Shown here in pieces: positions 40,321 through 49,088 of a DNA stretch of 64,000 bases (positions are counted from its first letter, which is position 1; every line of letters begins with the position of its first letter). The notes beneath the pieces are model-generated. The model made no database searches. It was not told where the DNA came from and worked only from the letters and a program-made list of their open reading frames with translations. Source of the stretch: Flaviflagellibacter sp963786225 (GTDB taxonomy: Bacteria; Pseudomonadota; Alphaproteobacteria; Rhizobiales; Methylopilaceae); the NCBI GenBank assembly GCA_963786225.1, contig CAWAYQ010000009.1:62001-126000 (forward strand), written 5' to 3'. The translations under genes and the position numbers were made by a program.

Positions 40321-41406
40321 ATGCCTGATTCCATCACGCGAAACCTTGCCCGCTTGGTCAGGGACGGAACGCTGGCCGATGACCCGGCGCAGGCCGCGCT
40401 CGCGGCCCGCCTGGACCGGCTGATCGCGGCGCTCAAAGTAAAGCCCGGCCTGTTCCGCAACGCGACGCCGGTGCGCGGTCTCTACCTTTGGGGCGATGCC
40501 GGACGCGGCAAGACTTTGATGATGGACATGTTCTTCCGCCGCGCGCCCGAGCCGCGCAAACGGCGCGTCCATTTCCATGCCTTCATGGCCGAGATGCACG
40601 AACGGCTGCGCGAGTTCCGGGCCGAGCGCGGAAGGCAACCGATCGAAGGGCTCGCTGCGGCGGTCGCCGCCGAAGCGCGGCTGCTCTGCCTCGACGAGCT
40701 TCAGGTCAAGGACATAGCCGATGCGACGATCCTCAACCGCCTGTTCACCGCCTTGATCCGGGCCGGGACCGTGGTCGTCGTGACCTCGAACGCACCGCCC
40801 GAGCGGCTTTACTACAAGGGGCTGAACCGCGACCTGTTCCTGCCCTTCATCGACCTCGTCACGACGCATCTCGACGTGGTGAAGCTCGAAGTGCCGACCG
40901 ATTACCGGCTGCGCAAACTGGCGGCCGCGCCGCTCTGGCATGTGCCGCCCGACCAAGCCGCGATGGACGCGGCGTTTTTAGACCTCGCCGGCGCGGCGCG
41001 CGGCGAATGCGAGGTGCTGCGCGTCCAGGGCCGCGATCTCCGGGTCCCCAATGCGTTGAACGGCGTCGCGCGCTTTTCCTTCGCCGAACTCTGCGACCGC
41101 CCGCTCGGGCCCGCCGACTATGCCGCGATCGCGCGTACTTACCACACGCTTCTGGTCGACAATATTCCAAACCTGGACAAGACCGCACCCGACGCGGTGC
41201 GCCGTTTCATCATCCTGATCGATGAGATGTACGAACACCGCGTAAATCTGGTCGCGTCGGCGGACTGCACGCCGGACATACTTCTGACGCAGGGCAAACA
41301 GGCCTGGGACTTCCGCCGTACATCCTCGCGTTTGACCGAGATGGGATCAAAACATTGGCTTGCTCTGCCGCATGGGCAGGAAGTTGACTTGAACGTCGAG
41401 GGATAA
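40321..41406 (+). CDS. zapE: Cell division protein ZapE (AFG1-like ATPase)
   Basis: AAA+-like P-loop ATPase of the AFG1/ZapE family, 361 residues; in E. coli it modulates Z-ring assembly, and its mitochondrial homologue aids respiratory-complex quality control. Motifs: Walker A GLYLWGDAGRGKTLMMDMFF (about residues 53-72), RVHFHAFMAEMHERL, Walker B LLCLDELQVKDI, sensor VVVVTSNAPPERLYYKGLNRDLFLPFI, and the C-terminal HWLALPHG. It sits between the sdh genes and mdh, as in many Alphaproteobacteria. The SD AAAGG lies 6 nt before the ATG. Confidence 0.94.
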   Translation: MPDSITRNLARLVRDGTLADDPAQAALAARLDRLIAALKVKPGLFRNATPVRGLYLWGDAGRGKTLMMDMFFRRAPEPRKRRVHFHAFMAEMHERLREFRAERGRQPIEGLAAAVAAEARLLCLDELQVKDIADATILNRLFTALIRAGTVVVVTSNAPPERLYYKGLNRDLFLPFIDLVTTHLDVVKLEVPTDYRLRKLAAAPLWHVPPDQAAMDAAFLDLAGAARGECEVLRVQGRDLRVPNALNGVARFSFAELCDRPLGPADYAAIARTYHTLLVDNIPNLDKTAPDAVRRFIILIDEMYEHRVNLVASADCTPDILLTQGKQAWDFRRTSSRLTEMGSKHWLALPHGQEVDLNVEG

Positions 41407-41452
41407 CCGGGCTAGTCACACACGCATTATCCCTGCCCGAGGAATTCGTATC

Positions 41453-42418
41453 ATGGCTCGCAAGAAGATCGCGCTCATCGGCTCCGGCCAGATCGGCGGC
41501 ACGCTCGCCCATCTCATCGGCTTAAAGGAGCTCGGCGACATCGTTCTGTTCGACATCGCGGAGGGCACGCCGCAGGGCAAATCGCTCGACATCGCAGAAA
41601 GCGCACCGATCGAAGGCTTCGATGCACGGTTCCAGGGCACCAACTCCTATTCCGACATTCAGGACGCGGACGTCGTCATCGTCACCGCCGGCGTGCCGCG
41701 CAAGCCGGGCATGAGCCGCGACGACCTTGTCGGCACCAACCTCAAGGTCATGGAGCAGGTCGGCGCCGGCATCCGCAAATACGCGCCGAACGCCTTCGTC
41801 ATCTGCATCACCAATCCGCTCGATGCGATGGTCTGGGCGCTGCAGAAGGCTTCGGGCCTCAGCCCGAGCAAGGTCGTCGGCATGGCCGGCGTGCTCGACG
41901 CGGGGCGCTTCCGTTATTTCCTGGCCGAAGAGCTGGGTGTTTCAGTGCAGGACGTTTCGGCCTTCGTGCTCGGCGGCCACGGCGACGACATGGTGCCGCT
42001 CGTCCGCTACTCGACGGTCGCGGGCATTCCGCTGCCCGATCTCGTGCGCATGGGCTGGACGACGCAGGCACGAATCGACGCCATCGTCGACCGCACCCGC
42101 AAGGGGGGCGGCGAAATCGTCGGCCTGCTCAAGACCGGATCGGCGTTTTACGCCCCGGCCTCTTCCGCGATCGCGATGGCCGAATCCTATCTCAAGGACA
42201 AGAAGCGCGTTCTGCCCTGCGCGGCCTTCCTGGAAGGCCAGTACGGGGTCGACGGTCTCTACGTCGGCGTGCCGGCGGTCATCGGCGCGGGCGGGATCGA
42301 GAAAATTGTCGAGATCGAGCTGAACGGCGGCGAGCGCGCGATGTTCGACAAGTCTATCGAGAGCGTGCGCGGCCTGGTCGAAGCCTGTCAGCAGATCGCA
42401 CCGCATCTCGGGGCGTGA
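41453..42418 (+). CDS. mdh: Malate dehydrogenase
   Basis: NAD-dependent LDH-like malate dehydrogenase of the TCA cycle, 321 residues. NAD site IALIGSGQIGGTLAHLI, substrate arginines in AGVPRKPGMSRDDLVGTN (about residues 81-98), ITNPLDAMVWA, and the catalytic His in VLGGHGDDMVPLVRYS (about 172-187). SD GAGGAATT. sucA follows after 156 bp without sucC or sucD between them, unlike the usual order in this group. Confidence 0.98.
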   Translation: MARKKIALIGSGQIGGTLAHLIGLKELGDIVLFDIAEGTPQGKSLDIAESAPIEGFDARFQGTNSYSDIQDADVVIVTAGVPRKPGMSRDDLVGTNLKVMEQVGAGIRKYAPNAFVICITNPLDAMVWALQKASGLSPSKVVGMAGVLDAGRFRYFLAEELGVSVQDVSAFVLGGHGDDMVPLVRYSTVAGIPLPDLVRMGWTTQARIDAIVDRTRKGGGEIVGLLKTGSAFYAPASSAIAMAESYLKDKKRVLPCAAFLEGQYGVDGLYVGVPAVIGAGGIEKIVEIELNGGERAMFDKSIESVRGLVEACQQIAPHLGA

Positions 42419-42468
42419 GACCGCGCTGACACCGCTCTGCCGCAAAGCTGATATATCAGAAAAACCGT

Positions 42469-42519
42469 CCCTTTCGGGTTGAAACACGCGGCGTAATCGC
42501 AGACTTTACCCGAAGGGGG
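42469..42519 (+). promoter_or_regulatory. Inverted repeat in the sucA leader
   Basis: CCCTTTCGGGT and its counterpart ACCCGAAGGG are about 30 bases apart in the mdh-sucA gap and could fold into a long-looped stem with one bulge. A perfect 12-bp palindrome (GTGACATGTCAC) also covers the sucA ATG. Either could affect translation of sucA; both may be chance. Confidence 0.25.
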
Positions 42520-42574
42520 CATTTTCATCTCTTGCGTCGGCCGGTGTGGGGCTGCCGCTCATGCGGAATGTGAC

Positions 42575-45511
42575 ATGTCACGCCAGCAGGCGAACCAGGC
42601 CTTTCTGAATACAGCTTTCCTCTACGGCGCAAATGCGCCCTACATCGAAGATCTCTACGCCCGGTATCAGGAAAATCCGTCATCGGTGGATACCGGGTGG
42701 CAGGAGTTCTTCGCCGGATTTGACGATCATCCCGCCGATGCGGCGAGGAACGCCCGCGGCGCGTCGTGGTCGCGCAACGGACAGGAGGCGCACGGCGATA
42801 GCGCGCCCGTTCCAAAGGGCGGCATTGCCGAGAAGGTCATCGGCGAGAAGATCGAGTTCAAGGCCCGGAGCGGCGCCCAGGAAATCCTGCCCGAAGACGT
42901 CCAGCGCGCGACGCGCGACAGCGTGCGCGCTTTGATGCTGATCCGCGCCTACCGCATGCGCGGCCACCTCGCCGCCGATCTCGATCCGCTGAAACTTGAG
43001 AAGAGCGGCGACCAGCCGGAGCTCGACCCGGAAAGCTACGGCTTCACCGAAGCCGATCTCGACCGGAAGATCTTTCTCGACCATGTGCTCGGCCTCGAAT
43101 TCGCGACCATGCGCGAAATCCTCGCCATCCTGAAGCGCACCTATTGCTCGACGCTCGGCGTCGAGTTCATGCACATCTCGTCGCCGGCCGAGAAGGCCTG
43201 GGTGCAGCAGCGCATCGAAGGTCCGGAAAAGACCATCGACTTCACCCCCGAGGGCAAGCGCGCCATCCTGAACAAGCTCGTCGAAACCGAGGGCTTCGAG
43301 AAGTTCCTCGACGTCAAGTTCACGGGCACGAAGCGCTTCGGCCTCGACGGCGGCGAAAGCCTCATTCCTGCGCTCGAACAGATCATCAAGCGCGGCGGTA
43401 ATCTCGGCGTCCAGGAGATCGTGCTCGGCATGGCCCATCGCGGCCGCCTCAATGTCCTTACGCAGGTCATGGGCAAGCCGCACCGCGCTTTGTTCAACGA
43501 GTTCAAGGGCGGCTCTTCGACCCCGGAAGAAGTCGAGGGTTCAGGCGACGTCAAGTATCATCTCGGCGCATCGTCCGACCGCGAGTTCGACCAGAACAAG
43601 GTCCATCTCTCGCTGACCGCGAACCCGTCGCATCTCGAGATCGTCGATCCCGTCGTGCTCGGAAAGGTCCGCGCCAAGCAGGACCAGCTCAATGACACCG
43701 AGCGCGTCGAGGTTCTGCCGCTGCTTCTGCACGGCGACGCGGCGTTCGCCGGCCAGGGCGTGATCGCCGAATGTTTCGGATTGTCGGGGCTGAAGGGCCA
43801 CCGCACCGGCGGCTCGATCCATGTCATCATCAACAACCAGATCGGCTTCACGACCAGCCCGCGCGTCGCGCGCTCCTCGCCCTATCCGTCGGATGTGGCG
43901 AAGATGGTCGAAGCACCGGTGTTCCACGTCAATGGCGACGATCCGGAAGCCGTGACCTTCGCGGCCAAGGTCGCGACGGAATTTCGGCAGAAGTTCAGGA
44001 AGCCTGTCGTCGTCGACATGTTCTGCTATCGCCGGTTCGGTCACAACGAAGGCGACGAGCCGTCGTTCACCCAACCGTCGATGTACCGGGCGATCCGCTC
44101 GCATCCGACGACGCTCGAAATCTACGCGCGCAAGCTCGTCTCCGAAGGCGTCGTGACCGAAACCGAAGTCGAGGAGATGAAGGCCGCGTGGCGCGCCCAT
44201 CTCGAAGTCGAATTCGAGGCCGCCCAGTCCTATCTGCCGAACAAGGCCGACTGGCTCGATGGCCGCTGGGCCGGGCTGAAGCCCGCCGGCAAGGACGTCG
44301 AAGAAGCGCGGCGCGGCACGACCGCCGTCGAGATCGAAACCCTGCGCGAAATCGGTGAGAAGATCACGCAGGCCCCCGAAGGGTTCCACCTGCACAAGAC
44401 GATCGCCCGTTTCCTCGAAAACCGGAAAAAGGCCATCGAAGCCGGCGAAGGGATCGACTGGGCCACCGCGGAAGCGCTCGCCTTCTCGTCGCTGCTCGTC
44501 GAAGGCAAGCCGGTGCGGCTGTCCGGACAGGACGTCGAACGCGGCACCTTCTCGCAGCGCCATTCGGTGCTGACGGACCAGGAAACGGACGCGCGCTACA
44601 AGCCGTTCAACCATGTCAAAGAGGGGCAGGCCCGCTACGAGGTCGTGAACTCGATGCTGTCGGAAGAGGCCGTGCTCGGCTTCGAATACGGCTATTCGCT
44701 TGCCGAGCCCGACGCGCTGACCTTGTGGGAAGCCCAGTTCGGCGACTTCGCCAATGGTGCGCAGGTCGTCATCGACCAGTTCATCTCGGCCGGCGAACGC
44801 AAATGGTTGCGCATGTCGGGCCTCGTAATGCTTCTGCCGCATGGCTATGAAGGCCAGGGGCCGGAACATTCCTCGGCACGTCTCGAGCGCTATCTGCAGA
44901 TGTGCGCCGAAGACAATATGCAGGTCTGCAACCTCACGACGCCGGCGAACTATTTCCATGCGCTCCGGCGTCAGCTGAAGCGCGAGTTCCGCAAGCCGCT
45001 CGTCATCATGACGCCGAAGAGCCTGCTCCGTCACAAGCGCGCGGTCTCACGTATCGAGCAAATGAGCGGGTCGAGCTTCTTCCATCGCTGGCTGCACGAC
45101 GACGCGGATCCGCGCATCGGCGGCAAGGGCCTGGTCGAGCCGGAAAAAATCCGTCGCCTGATCCTGTGCTCCGGCAAAGTCTATTACGACCTGCTGGAAG
45201 AGCGCGAGAAGCGCGGCATCGACGACGTCTACATCCTGCGCATCGAACAGCTCTATCCGTTCCCGGCGAAATCGCTGGCGCAGGAGCTGTCGCTGTTCAA
45301 GAACGCCGAACTCATCTGGTGCCAGGAAGAGCCGCGCAATATGGGCGGCTGGTTCTTCGTCGACCAGTACATCAACTGGGCTTCCGACAGGCAGGGCGGC
45401 GGACGCCGCGCGCGCTATGTCGGACGACCTCCGGCCGCTTCGACCGCGGTCGGACAGATGTCCAAACATCTGGCGCAGCTCAGGGCATTCCTGGACGAAG
45501 CCTTCGCGTAA
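42575..45511 (+). CDS. sucA: 2-oxoglutarate dehydrogenase E1 component
   Basis: Thiamine-diphosphate-dependent subunit of the 2-oxoglutarate dehydrogenase complex, 978 residues, usual size. The N-terminal E2-binding region starts ANQAFLNTAFLYGANAPYIEDLY. ThDP/Mg motifs are VLGMAHRGRLNVL (about 284-296) and HINV-like HVNGDDPEAVTFAAKVATEF, and the active-site histidine region is CYRRFGHNEGDEPSFTQP. The C-terminal transketolase-like domain includes LPHGYEGQGPEHSSARLERYL and QEEPRNMGGWFFV. Followed by sucB after 41 bp. Confidence 0.98.
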   Translation: MSRQQANQAFLNTAFLYGANAPYIEDLYARYQENPSSVDTGWQEFFAGFDDHPADAARNARGASWSRNGQEAHGDSAPVPKGGIAEKVIGEKIEFKARSGAQEILPEDVQRATRDSVRALMLIRAYRMRGHLAADLDPLKLEKSGDQPELDPESYGFTEADLDRKIFLDHVLGLEFATMREILAILKRTYCSTLGVEFMHISSPAEKAWVQQRIEGPEKTIDFTPEGKRAILNKLVETEGFEKFLDVKFTGTKRFGLDGGESLIPALEQIIKRGGNLGVQEIVLGMAHRGRLNVLTQVMGKPHRALFNEFKGGSSTPEEVEGSGDVKYHLGASSDREFDQNKVHLSLTANPSHLEIVDPVVLGKVRAKQDQLNDTERVEVLPLLLHGDAAFAGQGVIAECFGLSGLKGHRTGGSIHVIINNQIGFTTSPRVARSSPYPSDVAKMVEAPVFHVNGDDPEAVTFAAKVATEFRQKFRKPVVVDMFCYRRFGHNEGDEPSFTQPSMYRAIRSHPTTLEIYARKLVSEGVVTETEVEEMKAAWRAHLEVEFEAAQSYLPNKADWLDGRWAGLKPAGKDVEEARRGTTAVEIETLREIGEKITQAPEGFHLHKTIARFLENRKKAIEAGEGIDWATAEALAFSSLLVEGKPVRLSGQDVERGTFSQRHSVLTDQETDARYKPFNHVKEGQARYEVVNSMLSEEAVLGFEYGYSLAEPDALTLWEAQFGDFANGAQVVIDQFISAGERKWLRMSGLVMLLPHGYEGQGPEHSSARLERYLQMCAEDNMQVCNLTTPANYFHALRRQLKREFRKPLVIMTPKSLLRHKRAVSRIEQMSGSSFFHRWLHDDADPRIGGKGLVEPEKIRRLILCSGKVYYDLLEEREKRGIDDVYILRIEQLYPFPAKSLAQELSLFKNAELIWCQEEPRNMGGWFFVDQYINWASDRQGGGRRARYVGRPPAASTAVGQMSKHLAQLRAFLDEAFA

Positions 45512-45552
45512 ATACGCGCGGCCATCAGAGCCGCTGCATGAAAAGGTGAAAA

Positions 45553-46824
45553 ATGGCAACCGAGATCCGCGTTCCTGCTTTGGGCGAGAGCGTAACTGAA
45601 GCGACGATCGGAAAGTGGTTCAAGAAAGCGGGCGACGCCGTTAAGGCCGACGAACCGCTGGTCGAGCTCGAAACCGACAAAGTGACGGTCGAGGTTCCGG
45701 CGCCGTCCGCCGGCATTCTATCCGCAGTCTCCGTCAAGGAAGGCGACGTCGTGAATGTCGGCGCTCTGCTTGGCGCGATCGAGGCCGGCGCTGCCGCCGC
45801 AAACGGTCCGGACAAGAAGGCAGGCGCCACCGGCAAGCCGAACGAGAAGACCGATACGGCGAAGCCGATCAACGCCGCCGACGAGGAGCCGAAGGCCCGC
45901 GCCGTACCGAAGACCGAAGCGCCCGCACCCAAAGTGTCCAGCGACGATCAGGCCCCGTCCGTACGCCGCCTCGCCGCGGAATCGGGCGTCAGCCCCGCCG
46001 CCGTCTCCGGCACCGGCAAGGATGGCCGCGTGACCAAGGGCGACATGCTGTCCGTGATCCAGGGCGGCGCATCCGCGAAGCCCGCTCCGGCTCCGGTTCG
46101 CGCGCCGTCGGCACCCGCCGATGTCGACCGTGAGGAGCGCGTGCGCATGACGCGCCTGCGCCAGACGATCGCGCGTCGCTTGAAGGACGCGCAGAACAAT
46201 GCCGCGATGCTGACGACGTTCAACGACGTCGACATGGGCGCGGTGATGGATCTTCGTGCGCATTACAAGGACGCCTTCGAGAAGCGCCACGGCGTGAAGC
46301 TCGGCTTCATGGGCCTTTTCACCAAGGCCTGCGTGCACGCGCTGAAAGAGGTTCCGGCCGTCAATGCCGAGATCGACGGCGACGACCTCGTCTACAAGAA
46401 TTACTACCATATCGGCGTCGCGGTCGGCACCGATCGCGGCCTTGTCGTTCCGATCGTGCGTGATGCCGACCGGAAATCGCTTCCCGAGATCGAGCGCAAC
46501 ATCGTCGAACTCGGCAAGCGCGCCCGCGACGGCCAACTCGGCATCGAGGACATGCAGGGCGGCACGTTCACGATCTCGAACGGCGGCGTCTACGGATCGC
46601 TGCTCTCGACCCCGATCCTCAACGCGCCGCAGTCCGGCATCCTCGGCATGCACCGCATCGAGCAGCGCCCGGTCGTGAAGGACGGCCAGATCGTCGCCCG
46701 GCCGATGATGTATCTCGCCCTGTCCTATGATCACCGCGTCGTCGACGGCCAAGGTGCCGTCACCTTCCTCGTCAAGGTCAAGGAAGCTCTGGAAGACCCA
46801 GCCCGTCTCGTTCTCGATCTGTAA
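45553..46824 (+). CDS. sucB: 2-oxoglutarate dehydrogenase E2, dihydrolipoyl succinyltransferase
   Basis: Core acyltransferase of the 2-oxoglutarate dehydrogenase complex, 423 residues. One lipoyl domain with the lipoylated Lys in VELETDKVTVEVPAP (about residue 43), an Ala/Pro-rich hinge, an E3-binding domain (APSVRRLAAESGVSPAAVSGTGKDGRVTKGDML, about 135-168), a second hinge, and the catalytic domain with SYDHRVVDGQGAVTFL (His and Asp, about 393-408). Its stop overlaps the ATG of the MAPEG gene (TAATG). Confidence 0.98.
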   Translation: MATEIRVPALGESVTEATIGKWFKKAGDAVKADEPLVELETDKVTVEVPAPSAGILSAVSVKEGDVVNVGALLGAIEAGAAAANGPDKKAGATGKPNEKTDTAKPINAADEEPKARAVPKTEAPAPKVSSDDQAPSVRRLAAESGVSPAAVSGTGKDGRVTKGDMLSVIQGGASAKPAPAPVRAPSAPADVDREERVRMTRLRQTIARRLKDAQNNAAMLTTFNDVDMGAVMDLRAHYKDAFEKRHGVKLGFMGLFTKACVHALKEVPAVNAEIDGDDLVYKNYYHIGVAVGTDRGLVVPIVRDADRKSLPEIERNIVELGKRARDGQLGIEDMQGGTFTISNGGVYGSLLSTPILNAPQSGILGMHRIEQRPVVKDGQIVARPMMYLALSYDHRVVDGQGAVTFLVKVKEALEDPARLVLDL

Positions 46825-47222
46825 TGCCGATGCCTGCCGAAATCCTCGTCCTTGCGCTCGGCGTCGCACTGCTGCTGGTCCACATCTCGCTGCAGGCGAT
46901 CCTTGCGACGGTCGAGCTCGGCTCGAAATGGAACGCCAGCCCGCGCGACGCGGGGATAGCCCCCAAAGGGGTCTATGCCGGCCGGGCGGAACGTGCACTG
47001 AGGAACTATCTTGAGACCTTCCCTGCACTGATTGCTCTGGCGCTCGCGCTTGCCGTGCTCGGCAAGACCGGCAGTCTCGGCGCGAACGGCGCATGGCTCT
47101 GGTTGAGCGGGCGAGTCGTGTACATACCGCTCTATCTCCTGGGGATTCCCTATCTCCGCACCCTGGCCTGGATCGTATCCGCGATCGGGCTCGTCAGCAT
47201 GTTCACCGCCGTCTTTTCGTGA
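46824..47222 (+). CDS. MAPEG family membrane protein
   Basis: Four-helix membrane protein of 132 residues in the MAPEG (membrane-associated proteins in eicosanoid and glutathione metabolism) superfamily. The hallmark is RAERALRNYLETFPALIALALAL (about residues 53-75), with the following RVVYIPLYLLGIPYLRTLAWIVS. Bacterial members are mostly uncharacterised; some have glutathione transferase activity. It is translationally coupled to sucB and 11 bp before lpdA, so it sits inside the oxoglutarate dehydrogenase operon; a link to that complex is possible but unproven. Confidence 0.87.
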   Translation: MPMPAEILVLALGVALLLVHISLQAILATVELGSKWNASPRDAGIAPKGVYAGRAERALRNYLETFPALIALALALAVLGKTGSLGANGAWLWLSGRVVYIPLYLLGIPYLRTLAWIVSAIGLVSMFTAVFS

Positions 47223-47233
47223 GTTGATCTCCC

Positions 47234-48637
47234 ATGGCCGACACCTACGACCTCACCATCATCGGCACCGGCCCCGGCGGCTATGTCTGTGCCATCCGCG
47301 CCGCCCAGCTCGGCATGAAGGTTGCCGTTGTCGAAAAGCGCGCGACGCATGGCGGCACCTGCCTCAATGTCGGCTGCATCCCCTCCAAGGGCCTGCTTTA
47401 CGCCTCGCACGCGTTTGAAGACGCGCAGCACAAGTTCGGCGGCATGGGCATTTCTGTATCGCCGAAGCTCGATCTGAAGGCCATGCAGGCCTTCAAGCAG
47501 AAGGGCGTCGACGGCAATGTGAAAGGCGTCGAATTCCTGCTGAAGAAGAACAAGGTCGATGTCTATTTCGGCACGGGCACGATCACCGCGCCTGGGAAGA
47601 TTTTGGTGAAGCCCGAAAAGGGCGACGCGCAGGAGATCGCGACCAGGAACATCGTGGTCGCCACCGGCTCGGACGTCACGCGGCTGAACGGCGTCGAAAT
47701 CGACGAGAAGCGCGTCGTCTCGTCGACCGGCGCGCTGGAGCTGTCCAAAGTTCCCGGCAAGCTGCTCGTCATCGGCGCCGGCGTGATCGGCCTTGAACTC
47801 GGTTCGGTCTGGCGCCGTCTCGGCGCCGAGGTCGTTGTGGTCGAGTTCCTCGACCGCATCCTGCCCGGCATGGACGGCGAGATCGCGCGCCAGTTCGAGC
47901 GCGTCCTGTCCAAGCAGGGCATTACGTTCAAGCTCGGCTCGAAGGTTACGGGCGTCGACGCCTCGGGCAAGGTCCTCAAGGCCAGGGTCGAACCGGCGGC
48001 CGGCGGCGAAGCCGAAACATTGGAAGCCGACGTGGTTCTCGTCGCCATCGGTCGCGTGCCCTACACGGCGGGCCTCGGCCTCGACAAGGTCGGCGTTGAG
48101 CTCGATGAGCGCGGCCGCATCAAGATCGACGGTCATTTCAAGACCAATGTGGAGGGTATTTACGCCATCGGCGACGTCATCGCCGGGCCGATGCTCGCCC
48201 ACAAGGCGGAGGACGAAGGCATCGCCGTCGCCGAAGTGCTCGCGGGCAAAGCGGGCCACGTCAATTACGGCGTCATTCCGAACGTCATCTACACCGCGCC
48301 GGAAGTGGCAAGCGTCGGCGCGACCGAAGAAGAGCTGAAGGCGGCGGGGATTTCGTACAATATCGGCAAGTTCCCGTTCACTGCGACGGCGCGCGCCAAG
48401 GTCAACGACACGACGGACGGGTTCGTGAAGATCCTCGCCGATGCGGCGACCGACAAGGTCCTCGGCGTCCACATCATCGGCGCCGATGCCGGCACTTTGA
48501 TCGCGGAAGCGGCGATCGCCATGGAGTTCGGCGGTTCGGCTGAGGACATCGCGCGCACCTGCCACGCGCATCCGACCTTGAACGAGGCCGTCAAGGAAGC
48601 CGCGCTCGCGGTCGACAAGCGCCCGATACATATGTGA
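47234..48637 (+). CDS. lpdA: Dihydrolipoyl dehydrogenase (E3)
   Basis: FAD-dependent E3 of the 2-oxoglutarate dehydrogenase complex, 467 residues. FAD site LTIIGTGPGGYVCAIRAAQLG, redox-active disulfide GGTCLNVGCIPSKGLL (about residues 40-55), NAD site LLVIGAGVIGLELGSVWRRLG (about 177-197), GIYAIGDVIAGPMLAHKAEDEG, and the catalytic His-Glu pair in CHAHPTLNEAVKEA (about 446-459). End of the sucA-sucB-MAPEG-lpdA unit; repeat copy E and a terminator follow. Confidence 0.98.
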   Translation: MADTYDLTIIGTGPGGYVCAIRAAQLGMKVAVVEKRATHGGTCLNVGCIPSKGLLYASHAFEDAQHKFGGMGISVSPKLDLKAMQAFKQKGVDGNVKGVEFLLKKNKVDVYFGTGTITAPGKILVKPEKGDAQEIATRNIVVATGSDVTRLNGVEIDEKRVVSSTGALELSKVPGKLLVIGAGVIGLELGSVWRRLGAEVVVVEFLDRILPGMDGEIARQFERVLSKQGITFKLGSKVTGVDASGKVLKARVEPAAGGEAETLEADVVLVAIGRVPYTAGLGLDKVGVELDERGRIKIDGHFKTNVEGIYAIGDVIAGPMLAHKAEDEGIAVAEVLAGKAGHVNYGVIPNVIYTAPEVASVGATEEELKAAGISYNIGKFPFTATARAKVNDTTDGFVKILADAATDKVLGVHIIGADAGTLIAEAAIAMEFGGSAEDIARTCHAHPTLNEAVKEAALAVDKRPIHM

Positions 48638-48643
48638 GGCGCC

Positions 48644-48800
48644 CCTCCCTCCCCGAGCCAAGTCGGTTCAACGACTTGGCCATCAAGAGCTGAACTCGGG
48701 AACACCCGAGTTCTTCTGTATTTTCCGAACGCTCCGGCCATCACCCCACCCCGCTCGCTCTACGTGCGAGTCGGCCCTCCCCATTCAGGGGAGGGAGGCG
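48644..48800. repeat. Intergenic palindromic repeat, copy E, with nested two-hairpin module
   Basis: Follows lpdA. The right part has the normal inner arm (ATCACCCCACCCCGCTCG) and terminal hairpin CCCTCCCC-attca-GGGGAGGG. The left terminal hairpin is opened by the two-hairpin module seen in copy A, here inverted: GCCAAGTCG with loop GTTCAA (about 48659-48682), then GAACTCGGG with loop AACA (about 48693-48714). It ends 10 bp before a terminator. Confidence 0.85.
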
Positions 48801-48811
48801 GCGTCCCAATG

Positions 48812-48840
48812 AAAAAGGCCCGGCTTTCGCCGGGCCTTTG
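48812..48840. terminator. Rho-independent terminator, bidirectional
   Basis: Stem AAAGGCCCGGC, loop TTTC, complement GCCGGGCCTTT, flanked by A-runs and T-runs. It lies between lpdA and the convergent small protein gene. Confidence 0.9.
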
Positions 48841-48864
48841 CTTGTGGGGGTCTCGAATCCCCGC

Positions 48865-48996
48865 TCAGGTGCCTGTCGGCTTGTCGGACGTCGTGGTGTT
48901 GTTTTTCGCCGCGTGGGCCGGGCAGTCCGCGAAGGCGGCGCCGGTAAAGGCGGTCAGCGTGAGAAGCGCGACGGCGGCTGCAAGAGACTTCGTCAT
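48865..48996 (-). CDS. Small secreted protein of unknown function (43 residues)
   Basis: A tiny frame starting MTKSLAAAVALLTLTAFTGA, which is a complete signal peptide ending in AFA. It leaves a mature peptide of about 19 residues (ADCPAHAAKNNTTTSDKPTG) with one cysteine. The SD (GAGAGG) is 7 nt upstream and a terminator follows on the minus strand, so the frame behaves as a real gene. No family recognised. It reads in the same direction as the next small gene and xerC. Confidence 0.6.
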   Translation of the reverse strand: MTKSLAAAVALLTLTAFTGAAFADCPAHAAKNNTTTSDKPTGT

Positions 48997-49088
48997 CGGA
49001 GATCCTCTCGTTGGCAGTAGTACACATTAGTCTGCCGCAAGACGGCGCGGACGCAAGGCCGAAGCCGGGCGTTCTGACGCGTTCGTGA

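Noticed and set aside
48847..48863. Sequence resembling a tRNA T-arm (GGGG-TCTCGAAT-CCCC)
   Set aside because: No acceptor, D or anticodon arms can be drawn around it on either strand; it is the flank of the small secreted protein gene.
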